In this document: piece after piece, positions 1 through 7,010 of the stretch
How the letters are laid out: every line of letters starts with the position of its first letter
Position numbering within the stretch: the first letter of the stretch is position 1
Assembly (NCBI GenBank): GCA_019313095.1
Contig: JAFDBU010000154.1
Span: 1 to 20,102 of the forward strand
Source of the DNA: Deltaproteobacteria bacterium
GTDB taxonomy: Bacteria > Desulfobacterota > Desulfobulbia > Desulfobulbales > BM004
Direction: 5' to 3'
DNA length: 20,102 bases
Notes under the pieces: generated by a model
Database searches by the model: none
What the model was told of the DNA's origin: nothing
Seen by the model: only the letters and a program-made list of their open reading frames with translations
Position numbers and translations under genes: made by a program

Positions 1-333
1 AGCAGAATACATGTAATTTTCGATGCAGAAAAAGCTGACCTTAAACTTACCGGGGAGATAACAGCCATTAACCTGCCCGGCCTCTTTTACGGCCCGTTTG
101 AAGAAGCCCTGGAAATTAACATAAGACTTACGGTTCAATTTACCCTGTACGATAACCGCGACAACTCGATATTGTGGCAGGAAAAAAGATATAGTGTTTC
201 TGAACCTTTTATTATTGATCCTTCGGGTGAAAGCTCAGAGTTTAACAAACAGAGAGCTCTACTGCGCATTGGTGATGAAATAGCCGAACTTATCTATCTG
301 CGGACTCAAGAAATTGTCAGTAATATAAAATGA
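1..333 (+). CDS. lptE: LptE-like LPS-assembly lipoprotein, C-terminal part (5' end outside window)
   Basis: An open frame enters from the left edge and stops at TGA 331-333, giving 110 visible residues. The pattern resembles the C-terminal half of LptE: a beta-rich core (LTGEI, LTVQFTLYD, ILWQEKRYSV), a stretch ending SEFNKQRALLRIGDEIAEL, and a final helix. LptE is the outer-membrane lipoprotein that plugs the LptD barrel and helps place lipopolysaccharide on the cell surface. The signal peptide and lipobox would lie upstream of the window, so the lipoprotein nature cannot be checked here. The family call rests on pattern similarity only. The next gene begins 61 bp downstream on the same strand. 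Confidence 0.6.
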   Translation, partial: SRIHVIFDAEKADLKLTGEITAINLPGLFYGPFEEALEINIRLTVQFTLYDNRDNSILWQEKRYSVSEPFIIDPSGESSEFNKQRALLRIGDEIAELIYLRTQEIVSNIK

Positions 334-354
334 ACAACTAATAACCATGCATTT

Positions 355-376
355 TTACGGAAATTCTTTTCTGTAA
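355..376 (+). other. Short hairpin just upstream of the dus start
   Basis: TTACGGAAA (355-363) and TTTCTGTAA (368-376) form a 9-bp stem with one G-U pair and a TTCT tetraloop. No U-tract follows, so it is not a classical terminator. It ends 18 nt before the GTG start of the dihydrouridine synthase and could affect translation initiation or mark an RNA processing site. Only the symmetry is seen; any function is inference. Confidence 0.3.
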
Positions 377-394
377 GACTTAATCAAGCTGCCC

Positions 395-1336
395 GTGACC
401 CATAATTTCCAGATTAAATCCCTGCAACTAGAAAATCCTTTTATACTGGCCCCACTAGCCGGTTATACCGATCTCCCTTTCCGGCTGCTCTGCCGCCAAT
501 ACGGTGCTGCGCTTTGTTATACAGAAATGATCAGCTGCCATGGTCTTGTTTATAATAAAAAAAAGACTTTGCAAATGACTCAGACCGTGCCGCAAGAAAA
601 GCCTGTAGCTCTGCAGCTTTTTGGCGCTGATCCGGTCATGATGGGTAAAGCAGCAGCTATAGTCTCGGACATGGATATTGATATTATTGACATCAACATG
701 GGCTGCCCGGTTAAAAAAGTTGTCAAAAAAGGAGCGGGTGCAGCCCTGATGCAGAACAGAAATCTTGCTGCAGCTATTATCAAGCAGGTCTGTAAAAATA
801 CTTCAAAGCCGGTCTCCATCAAGATACGCACAGGATGGAGTCATGATTCAGTAACGGCACCGGAATTTGCCAGGATGGCACAGGATAACGGCGCCAGTTC
901 CATTGCCGTCCACGGCCGCACCTGGACCCAGGGATTTGGCGGTGATGTTGACTTGCAGACGATTACCCGGGTAAAGAACAGTGTAGCCATTCCGGTAATC
1001 GCTAACGGGGATATTGTAAGCTACCAGGATGGTCTTGCATGTCTTGCCAGGTCCGGCTGCGATGGCGTGATGATCGGTAGAGGCGCCCTGGGAAACCCAT
1101 GGGTATTTTCCGAAAACGGAACACCAGAGACGCTTGCAAAGCGTATGCGGGGCCTGTCTGAACATCTGCATCTCATCCAAAAATACAGCAACCCGGATAC
1201 AATTCTGGCCAGAATAAAAAACCATGCCGGGCGGTATTTTAAAGGTATAAAAGGCGGTTTAGCCATACGCAAACAAATATATGGAGTTTCGAACTTCTCT
1301 GAGCTTCTGGAGCTTGCCCAATCATGTAACAATTAG
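395..1336 (+). CDS. dusB: tRNA-dihydrouridine synthase, DusB/NifR3-like
   Basis: A 313-residue FMN enzyme that reduces specific uridines in tRNA to dihydrouridine using NAD(P)H. The TIM barrel carries the expected motifs in order: APLAGYTDLPFR near residue 19, NMGCPVKKV with catalytic Cys104, IKIRTGW near 143, VHGRTWTQGF at 172-181, then FMN-phosphate loops at IANGDI (202-207) and GVMIGRGALGNPW (224-236). DusB proteins are usually 320-340 residues, so this one is slightly short at the C-terminus. The start is GTG 395; an in-frame TAA at 374-376 limits any extension, and no clear Shine-Dalgarno precedes it. The family (COG0042) is secure; the subfamily (DusB rather than another Dus) is inferred from the GCP-KK region. 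Confidence 0.9.
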   Translation: MTHNFQIKSLQLENPFILAPLAGYTDLPFRLLCRQYGAALCYTEMISCHGLVYNKKKTLQMTQTVPQEKPVALQLFGADPVMMGKAAAIVSDMDIDIIDINMGCPVKKVVKKGAGAALMQNRNLAAAIIKQVCKNTSKPVSIKIRTGWSHDSVTAPEFARMAQDNGASSIAVHGRTWTQGFGGDVDLQTITRVKNSVAIPVIANGDIVSYQDGLACLARSGCDGVMIGRGALGNPWVFSENGTPETLAKRMRGLSEHLHLIQKYSNPDTILARIKNHAGRYFKGIKGGLAIRKQIYGVSNFSELLELAQSCNN

Positions 1337-1647
1337 CCGGGAATGTACATCTACCAGGAGCTTGATGCCTAACAAAATATTTCGAATTCCGGCTTATATT
1401 TCGCCAGATAAAAATAGCAACTACTTTTACTTGCCTGAAGCACGTAATTATGATAGGTATATTTATTTACAGGCGGCCGATTAATAATGATATATTACTG
1501 CCACAGCCTGACACTCCTTAGTTACAGCACTGCAAACCTCCGGTACATTCTTCTGAAATATCAAAGCATACCGGACAACTATGACTGTTTCAGGGAACTG
1601 ATGCATTACTTTGTCGGATGAACATTACCAAAAAAGGAAATTAATTA
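1337..1647. other. Intergenic region upstream of the carboxylase operon
   Basis: These 311 bp hold no credible gene. An open frame running through 1281-1484 overlaps the dus 3' end, has no ribosome-binding site and no family resemblance. The only structure I see is the TCCGGTA/TACCGGA inverted repeat (1539-1575), listed separately. No clear terminator follows dus. An AAGGAA motif around 1635-1640 serves as the ribosome-binding site of the next gene. Confidence 0.5.
1539..1575. promoter_or_regulatory. Inverted repeat upstream of pycA-like gene
   Basis: TCCGGTA (1539-1545) and TACCGGA (1569-1575) are perfect 7-bp inverted arms separated by 23 bp, about 73 bp before the biotin carboxylase start. 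The position suits an operator or a leader hairpin. No strong -35/-10 pair could be placed next to it, so the role is unproven. Confidence 0.3.
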
Positions 1648-3087
1648 ATGAAGAAGATACTCATTGCAAACCGCGGCGAAATTGCAATTCGAATTATTCG
1701 TGCTGCTCAGGAATTAGGCTATAAAGCTGTTGCCATATATGAAACTCCGGATACTGAAGCCTTGCATGTCAGGGTAGCGGATGAAGCAATATGGCTTGGA
1801 GACGGCCCTCGGAAAGACTACCTGGATATTGCAAAAGTGATCAGGGCTGTCCGAAAATCAGGAGCCGACGCTGTTCACCCCGGTTACGGCTTCCTGGCCG
1901 AGAACCCTGAATTCGCTAAAGCCTGTGAGGAGGCAGGGCTCATATTTATCGGTCCGACCTCCGAGGTCATTACTAATCTGGGCAATAAGGTTATAGCACG
2001 TGAGATCATGGCAGGAGCAAATATTCCGATGGTGCCTGGTACTCCCAACTTGTCCCCAGGTGATGCGGGTGTCCAGGAAGCACTTGCCTTTGCTTCTGAA
2101 TACGGCTACCCCATTATGCTCAAGGCCACTGCCGGAGGTGGCGGTCGCGGTATCCGCCGTATTGAAAACGACAGCCAGATGAAAGAACAGATCCCCATGG
2201 CCCGTGCCGAGGCCAATGCGGCTTTTAATAACGATAATGTCTACCTGGAAAAAGTTGTAATTAATCCTAAGCATGTTGAAGTCCAGGTCATCGCTGACTC
2301 ATTTGGCGATGTTGTTCACCTGGGAACAAGAGACTGCTCAATTCAGCGCCGCAACCAGAAACTGGTTGAAATTGCTCCTTCCATGATACAGGACAGGTCC
2401 ATCATCGATTCCATCTGTGAAACCGCCGTCAAAGCCGCCAAAGCAGCAAATTATACCAATGCCGGCACGGTCGAGTTCCTGGTTGACAAGGATTTCAATT
2501 ACTATTTCATGGAGATCAATACCAGAATCCAGGTTGAACATACAGTTACTGAAATGGTGACAGGCATTGATATTGTCCGAACCCAGATCAAGCTGGCCTT
2601 TGGCAAAAAACTGCTCTTCCAGCAGGAAGATGTCAAGATCAGGGGACATGCCATTGAAATGCGGATCAATGCAGAGGATCCCAAAAACAATTTCATGCCT
2701 GAGGGCGGCAAAACAGTCAGTATATATCGCTCGCCAGGAGGCTACGGCGTTCGTCTTGACGGCTTTGTCTACCAGGGCTATACCATTCCCGAAGTCTATG
2801 ACTCCCTGCTTGTCAAACTTACAGTCCATGGCTACAGTTGGAATGAAACGGTTGACAGACTGAGGCGCTGTCTCAAGAACTTTGTCATCACGGGCCTCAA
2901 AACCACTATCCCCTTCTATCTGGAACTTGTCAATGACCCGGATTTTCAAAAAGGTGACTTTGATACCTCGTACCTTGAGACACATGCACATCTTTTGGAT
3001 TATGAAGAACAGAATACCGAGATTAACAAACTGGCGAAACTGATAGCCGATATTCACTACAAAGAAGAAAACACTTACGCTATTTAA
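1648..3087 (+). CDS. pycA: Biotin carboxylase subunit, pyruvate-carboxylase type (PycA/AccC family)
   Basis: This 479-residue subunit carboxylates the biotin of its partner, using ATP and bicarbonate. It starts with the family signature KKILIANRGEIAIRIIRAA. The ATP-grasp region has Lys159 and a glycine-rich loop at 162-168 (GGGGRG), Glu201-Lys202, His209, Glu276 and Glu289. The active site NTRIQVEH occupies residues 291-298. RRNQKLVEIAP (234-244) resembles two-subunit pyruvate carboxylases more than the acetyl-CoA enzyme. A C-terminal extension of about 30 residues lengthens it beyond AccC (about 450). The ribosome-binding site AAGGAA supports ATG 1648. Only 30 bp separate it from a carboxyltransferase/biotinyl-domain gene, so this is probably a split pyruvate carboxylase making oxaloacetate. 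An acetyl-CoA or 2-oxoglutarate carboxylase role cannot be excluded from sequence alone. Confidence 0.85.
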   Translation: MKKILIANRGEIAIRIIRAAQELGYKAVAIYETPDTEALHVRVADEAIWLGDGPRKDYLDIAKVIRAVRKSGADAVHPGYGFLAENPEFAKACEEAGLIFIGPTSEVITNLGNKVIAREIMAGANIPMVPGTPNLSPGDAGVQEALAFASEYGYPIMLKATAGGGGRGIRRIENDSQMKEQIPMARAEANAAFNNDNVYLEKVVINPKHVEVQVIADSFGDVVHLGTRDCSIQRRNQKLVEIAPSMIQDRSIIDSICETAVKAAKAANYTNAGTVEFLVDKDFNYYFMEINTRIQVEHTVTEMVTGIDIVRTQIKLAFGKKLLFQQEDVKIRGHAIEMRINAEDPKNNFMPEGGKTVSIYRSPGGYGVRLDGFVYQGYTIPEVYDSLLVKLTVHGYSWNETVDRLRRCLKNFVITGLKTTIPFYLELVNDPDFQKGDFDTSYLETHAHLLDYEEQNTEINKLAKLIADIHYKEENTYAI

Positions 3088-3117
3088 TTACGTAATATTC
3101 TAATATTAGGTACGATC

Positions 3118-5028
3118 ATGGAAAAAATTGTCCAAGGAATGAAACCCAGTAAGACTCTGCAGATTCTGCGACAGTCGGACGGTTATTATTTGACCAATAC
3201 AGCCCGCGACCTGTCCCAGTCAGATTTCAAAAACAGGATCCTGCTCCATACAGACCTTCTCGCAGCGGAATCCAGGGAAAATGCGAACTACTTCTCATTG
3301 GAAATTACCGGCGGCGCTTCGGTGCATGTTGATATATTACGAAAACAGGTTGATCCGTTTTTGAAACTTGAACTGTTGCGCGAAAGAATGCCCAACACCA
3401 TGTTTCAGACCCTCTGCCGGGGTGTCAATCTCTTTGGTTACAGGCCTTATCCGCAGAATGTCATCAGGTTTGCTGTACGGGAATTCGCCAAGTATGTCGA
3501 TGTCTGGCGTGTTTTTGATTTCATGAACCACATACCCAACATGCAGGCGGTTTTCGAGGAAGTTCAGCTGGCTGACAAGATACTTGAACCGTCAATCTGT
3601 TTTTCAACCGGCCCTGAACATACCGATGAATTTTATGTGGGCAAAGTGCGGGAAATCTTAGATGTTACAGGGGAAGAAATTATTCTCTGCATTAAAAACC
3701 ATGGTGGCCTCGGTACTCCAAAACGAATCGGGGAACTTGTATCCGCCATCAAGCAGAATTATCCCGAACTCGTCATCCATTATCACGGCCATAATACCGA
3801 TGGCAACGATATCGGCAGGATTACTGCGGCGGTAATCAATGGTGCCGCCATTGTCGATGCCTCGGATCACGCCTTCACGGGTTATTACGGCCCTCCTCCC
3901 CTGCTGAGCGTTATCCACACTCTCAAAGAATATGGCAAAACAGCTGTCGGTCTCAATGAAGAGGCTGTAATTGAGACCTCGGAAGTACTTCGGAACGAAA
4001 GGGATCATTACGAATACTTCGAATCCCAGTTTAAAGGATTTTCTCCGACGGTCCAGATCCATAAACTTCCGGGCGGCGCCATGGGGAGCAGTTTTGAACA
4101 GGCTGTTAAGGGGAAATTCCTTGATAAAATGCCGACAATTCTCCATGATGAACTGCCTAAGGTCCAGATAGAACTTGGCAACTGGTGGTCCGTGACCCCT
4201 GGTTCGCAGATTTTATGGACAACTGCTGTTACCAATGTCCTGGAAAAAGACCGCTACGGTAATCCTTCAGGTGACCTCAAAAATCTGCTGCTGGGAAAAT
4301 ACGGCCCCTTCCCTTTCTACCGGCCGGCAGACTGGATCTATGAAAAGGTATTTGGCTCCAATTGGCAGAAAATCCTTGAAGAGGAAGGTGGTGTAGAGGA
4401 TATCGAGGATATTGACATCGAGAAGGAGCGTGAGGTTCTTACCGAGCGTCTTGGGCACAAGCCGACGGACCAGCAGCTGGTTACCTATCTCCAGCACCAC
4501 AATGACGCTGTCAATTTTTTTAAATTTGAAGAAGAGTTCGGCAAAGTCTATGTTCTGCCGCCCAGTATATTTCTACGGCGCGGCGGTTATAAGCTTGGAG
4601 AATCTCTGATGTTCAAAGACCATTACGGTAAAGAACACGTTATTGAGATCGGCCCCAAGCAGAAGGACGAGAAAGGCGAATGGTCAATTTATCTTAATGT
4701 TGACCACCAGGAACGCAATTATACCTTCATGGAAGAAACAACGGAAACTGTCGCAGCCGCAGGACCGAAGCTTAGCAAGAAAGAGATTGAAGACCTTGCC
4801 AAGGCCGGCGATATACGGGCGACATTCTCATGCAATGTCTGTGAAATAGTTGTGAAAGAGGATGATGAAGTGGTTGTGGGTGATAAGCTGGCTGTTGTTG
4901 AAGCCATGAAGATGCAGACACCCGTTGTCAGCCAGGTTGAAGGAACGGTCGTGGAAATTCATGCCAAGGTTGGTGATGCCCTGAAACCAGGCGATAAAAT
5001 CATGAAAATCATCACTGATGTAAAATAA
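3118..5028 (+). CDS. pycB: Biotin-dependent carboxyltransferase with biotinyl domain (PycB/OadA-like, divergent)
   Basis: A 636-residue protein. The TIM-barrel carboxyltransferase (about 20-335) keeps the metal- and substrate-binding residues of pyruvate carboxylase: Arg30-Asp31 and Gln34 (ARDLSQS), Arg101 (CRGVNLFGY), the lysine normally carboxylated, Lys193 (CIKNHGG), and His223/His225 (HYHGHNTDGN). A PycB/OadA-type middle region follows, then a biotinyl domain (about 565-636) with biotin site EAMKMQ at Lys598. Two positions are odd: the usual KDMAG motif reads KNHGG, and the GGQYTNL loop bearing the catalytic threonine reads GGAMGSS (319-325), with Gly323 aligned to that threonine. It should transfer CO2 from carboxybiotin to an oxo-acid, probably pyruvate, with the upstream subunit. 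No membrane partners for a decarboxylase pump are nearby. Confidence 0.8.
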   Translation: MEKIVQGMKPSKTLQILRQSDGYYLTNTARDLSQSDFKNRILLHTDLLAAESRENANYFSLEITGGASVHVDILRKQVDPFLKLELLRERMPNTMFQTLCRGVNLFGYRPYPQNVIRFAVREFAKYVDVWRVFDFMNHIPNMQAVFEEVQLADKILEPSICFSTGPEHTDEFYVGKVREILDVTGEEIILCIKNHGGLGTPKRIGELVSAIKQNYPELVIHYHGHNTDGNDIGRITAAVINGAAIVDASDHAFTGYYGPPPLLSVIHTLKEYGKTAVGLNEEAVIETSEVLRNERDHYEYFESQFKGFSPTVQIHKLPGGAMGSSFEQAVKGKFLDKMPTILHDELPKVQIELGNWWSVTPGSQILWTTAVTNVLEKDRYGNPSGDLKNLLLGKYGPFPFYRPADWIYEKVFGSNWQKILEEEGGVEDIEDIDIEKEREVLTERLGHKPTDQQLVTYLQHHNDAVNFFKFEEEFGKVYVLPPSIFLRRGGYKLGESLMFKDHYGKEHVIEIGPKQKDEKGEWSIYLNVDHQERNYTFMEETTETVAAAGPKLSKKEIEDLAKAGDIRATFSCNVCEIVVKEDDEVVVGDKLAVVEAMKMQTPVVSQVEGTVVEIHAKVGDALKPGDKIMKIITDVK

Positions 5029-5065
5029 CGGTCTGCACTATAAGCCCGGACTGCAGATTGAAGCT

Positions 5066-5085
5066 CCCCAGGGCTTGCCGCGGGG
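5066..5085. repeat. GC-rich imperfect palindrome
   Basis: CCCC (5066-5069), GGC (5072-5074), loop TT, GCC (5077-5079) and GGGG (5082-5085) form a hairpin with one 2x2 internal mismatch. It lies 37 bp after the carboxyltransferase stop, without a U-tract. It could be an RNA-stabilising 3' hairpin or a decayed intergenic palindrome. Confidence 0.35.
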
Positions 5086-5134
5086 AATCTCCTGAGGTAA
5101 GGATGTTGAATTTTTCAAATGCACTTATTAACCC

Positions 5135-5172
5135 CGCAGCAGGTAAGCGAAGACTCCGAGCTGCGAGGAATG
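5135..5172 (+). repeat. Dispersed 38-nt hairpin element, copy A
   Basis: A 6-bp stem, CGCAGC (5135-5140) with GCTGCG (5160-5165), encloses AGGTAAGCGAA, five variable bases and CGA; AGGAATG follows (5166-5172). The same arrangement recurs at 13267-13304 with 30 of 38 positions identical and two compensatory stem changes. Both copies lie between convergent genes. The family is not recognised with certainty. Confidence 0.6.
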
Positions 5173-5196
5173 TGTTTGCTGTTCCTGTTCATACAG

Positions 5197-5233
5197 AAAA
5201 ACCGGAACCTCATATCTGAGATTCAGGTTTTTT
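5197..5233 (+). terminator. Probable terminator of the carboxylase operon
   Basis: AAAAACC (5197-5203) can pair with GGTTTTT (5226-5232), and inside it CTCA/TGAG can form an inner stem; the right arm runs into six T. It lies between the plus-strand carboxylase operon and the convergent minus-strand gene. The stem is AT-rich and interrupted, so confidence is modest. Confidence 0.4.
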
Positions 5234-5308
5234 GACCTAGCTCAAAGTGTCAGTACTGAAAATTACCGCTGTGTTTCTTCGGCTGTCCCTCTAATCAGCG
5301 CCCTTTTT

Positions 5309-5659
5309 TCACATTACCTCGATTACGGAGTTCAGTGTGCAATAGAGGTTAGTGACACGGTTCTCATTTTCAGGATCACACCACCACTGTCCGTCAACAA
5401 CAAACTGGTATTCATAACAGCCTGGTTTTAGCTGAACTTTTTTCTTCCACATATCACCTTTAAACTTCCGGAGTCGGTAATCTTTGGAATCGGGCTGCCA
5501 ATCATTGAAGTCGCCTGCCAGATAAACTTCTTTAGCATCCGGTGCATACAAACAAAATTCAGTTGAAGGCACGGTTGTTTTTTTTACCTTTGCCGGAACT
5601 GTTTTTTTCTTAACAGCCTTTTTCTTTGTTTTAACCGGTTTTTTTGTTTTTGTAGCCAT
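5309..5659 (-). CDS. Small glycogen-binding-domain (CBM48/AMPK-beta-like) protein with lysine-rich tail
   Basis: A 116-residue protein if translation begins at the ATG at 5659, which has AGGAGG about 10 nt upstream; a longer frame to 5704 adds 15 residues without such a site. Residues 1 to about 30 are a basic, proline/valine/threonine-spaced tail of lysines, like a histone-H1-type tail. Residues about 31-116 match the carbohydrate-binding domain of AMPK-beta and isoamylases: VYLAGDFNDW, a central WKKKVQL strand, YEYQFVVDGQWWCDP, and a terminal LNSVIEV. The two tryptophans of the AMPK-beta glycogen site (FNDW, DGQW) and the asparagine in LNS are present. It has no catalytic domain. It may bind glycogen or another alpha-glucan and, through the tail, nucleic acid; that second part is inference. 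It lies 174 bp downstream of the PPC gene and probably has its own promoter. Confidence 0.8.
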   Translation of the reverse strand: MATKTKKPVKTKKKAVKKKTVPAKVKKTTVPSTEFCLYAPDAKEVYLAGDFNDWQPDSKDYRLRKFKGDMWKKKVQLKPGCYEYQFVVDGQWWCDPENENRVTNLYCTLNSVIEVM

Positions 5660-5692
5660 AGTGGTTATACCTCCTGTTATTAAAAAATTAAC

Positions 5693-5702
5693 GAGCATGC
5701 TC
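5693..5702. promoter_or_regulatory. Perfect 10-bp palindrome in the leader of the CBM gene
   Basis: GAGCATGCTC is a perfect palindrome between the candidate promoter and the ribosome-binding site of the minus-strand CBM gene. It could be an operator just downstream of the start point; on the minus strand it is followed by GTTAATTTTTTAA, so a weak terminator-like reading is also possible. Confidence 0.25.
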
Positions 5703-5727
5703 AATTCGGGTTACATCCAACTGATTT

Positions 5728-5757
5728 CTTATTGAAGAAAATCCATGAAGTTGTCAA
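5728..5757 (-). promoter_or_regulatory. Candidate sigma70 promoter for the CBM gene
   Basis: A perfect minus-strand TTGACA (5757-5752) lies in the 174-bp gap upstream of the CBM gene, preceded by an A/T run. The -10 at 17-18 bp spacing (CAATAA or AATAAG) is poor, so the -35 is the main support. Confidence 0.3.
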
Positions 5758-5833
5758 TAAAAAAAATTGGTTGCAGCATTCTTTAACTGATTATTAATTC
5801 CCGGTTGTAAACCTTTATTCAGACACACTTACT

Positions 5834-6271
5834 TCAGTAATAGGTCAAACGGTTGAAACCTCCCTTTTCATACCAGGGTCGCCCGGCATCAAAACCTGTC
5901 ATTTCAATGATCATTACCTCAAGCACCAGGTAAACTTTCGTACCCTTGCGCACACAGGCTGTCAGGGTATCACCATGGTGTCCCATGGCTGCATGCAGAT
6001 GAATTTTCGGCTCATTATCATCCCAGAAAATACTCCCGGTTCCCATTACTTCTCTGGCTCCACGCACTTCACGCCATACAGGGTCTGGCGGCATGGTCGG
6101 CTCCTTGGGTCCGGTTACTACATCTGCCTCCCGCAACCCGCCCAAGATATGAAACCAACCCTGCCGGATATTTTCCTTTTTAATCAGCTCAATGAGTTCT
6201 TCAAGAAATAAATCCCCCTCATCAAACCGGACACTGAAAACTCTTCCTATTGTTCCTTTTCGGTATTCCAT
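5834..6271 (-). CDS. PPC/DUF296 domain protein
   Basis: A 145-residue single-domain protein of the PPC (plants and prokaryotes conserved, DUF296) family. It shows the typical beginning (RVFSVRFDEGDLFLEELIELIKK), the GW..ILGGLREAD turn at 38-50, a GTGSIFWDD strand, and the family core PKIHLHAAMG with His91 and His93, which point to a metal site or trimer interface in this fold. In plants the domain is linked to AT-hook DNA-binding proteins. Bacterial members stand alone, lack the AT-hook and have no settled function. AGGA 8 nt upstream of the ATG at 6271 supports the start. It begins 5 bp after the darP stop, so the two are almost certainly cotranscribed. Confidence 0.85.
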   Translation of the reverse strand: MEYRKGTIGRVFSVRFDEGDLFLEELIELIKKENIRQGWFHILGGLREADVVTGPKEPTMPPDPVWREVRGAREVMGTGSIFWDDNEPKIHLHAAMGHHGDTLTACVRKGTKVYLVLEVMIIEMTGFDAGRPWYEKGGFNRLTYY

Positions 6272-6276
6272 AATAC

Positions 6277-6843
6277 TTATCCTGAATTTTGTAAAAATTG
6301 AGATTTTTCCAAGGCAGCCTTCAGAATCCGAAACAACTCCCGCCTGAATTTCCTGTTGTGGGTTCTGGCAAACTGTATGGCTGTATTTTTTAACAAAGTT
6401 TGATCCACATCAGGCAGTTGGGCAATAATTATCTCTATTGCCTCGCAGCCATCTAGGAATTTCACTGGTTCATTTTCACTTATAAATCCATTGCTGTGTT
6501 TTCTCTCTTCGTAACGTTGAACTGCTTCATCGATCAGCAGATTACGTAAGTGTTCCAGTTCATGAAATTCACGCTTTTCTTTCAGCATGGAACCTTTTCT
6601 GCTGGCCAGAAAATCATAAAGTTCCTCAACAGGAATATCACGAAGAAGTTTTGCGGTATACTTAATCTGTCGTTTTCTGGTGCCGCCTTTAAGGTCTCTG
6701 GCTGCAGCAATTTCATTCCGGATTTCCTGGTCACATGGCAGAACATCTATTTCCACCTGAGTCAGTGCCGCAAGCTCTATCACAAGCTGCTCTAACCCTT
6801 TCGCCCTTCTTTTTTTTTCAGATTTGCTCAGTTGAGAATTCAT
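6277..6843 (-). CDS. darP: Ribosome-associated protein DarP/YjgA (DUF615)
   Basis: A 188-residue protein, close to the 183 of Escherichia coli DarP (YjgA), which binds late 50S precursors and promotes peptidyl-transferase-centre maturation. Supporting features are the basic start SKSEKKRRAKGLEQL, the segment ALTQVEIDVLPCDQEIRNEIAAARDLKGGTRKRQ (read in parts as ARDLK and RKRQIKYTAKLLRD), the central LLIDEAVQRY helix and the C-terminal arginine-rich FRRELFRILK. The protein is all-helical and highly charged, as expected for the family. The GGTAAAG upstream of the start lies inside an inverted repeat, so translation may be structure-controlled. First gene of a minus-strand cluster with the PPC gene. 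Confidence 0.85.
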   Translation of the reverse strand: MNSQLSKSEKKRRAKGLEQLVIELAALTQVEIDVLPCDQEIRNEIAAARDLKGGTRKRQIKYTAKLLRDIPVEELYDFLASRKGSMLKEKREFHELEHLRNLLIDEAVQRYEERKHSNGFISENEPVKFLDGCEAIEIIIAQLPDVDQTLLKNTAIQFARTHNRKFRRELFRILKAALEKSQFLQNSG

Positions 6844-6910
6844 TAACTTTACCAGCTGATTTTTCTTTCACTACTTTTATTTTTTTATATGAACAGTTCG
6901 GGTAAAGTTA
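6844..6910 (-). promoter_or_regulatory. Long-range inverted repeat covering the darP translation start region
   Basis: On the minus strand TAACTTTACC (6910-6901) and GGTAAAGTTA (6853-6844) are perfect 10-bp arms separated by 47 nt; the second arm touches the darP ATG and contains its only Shine-Dalgarno-like bases. In an mRNA starting upstream of 6910, the pairing would hide the ribosome-binding site. A possible TATAAC -10 overlapping the distal arm is the main counter-argument. Confidence 0.4.
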
Positions 6911-7010
6911 TATACTATTTCATATTATCAATAAATGCTTAACCATCTTGTTTATCTATTTCCCGGATCAATAAAGTTTTTCATACAAATTTTCTGACGA
7001 GGTAGTGCAA

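Noticed and set aside
1281..1484. Plus-strand open frame of 67 codons after dus
   Set aside because: It overlaps the 3' end of dus in another frame, has no ribosome-binding site and no recognisable composition or family.
5693..5704. Longer start for the CBM protein within the GAGCATGCTC palindrome
   Set aside because: The ATG at 5659 has AGGAGG at good distance, while the upstream start has none and adds 15 hydrophobic, unrelated residues.
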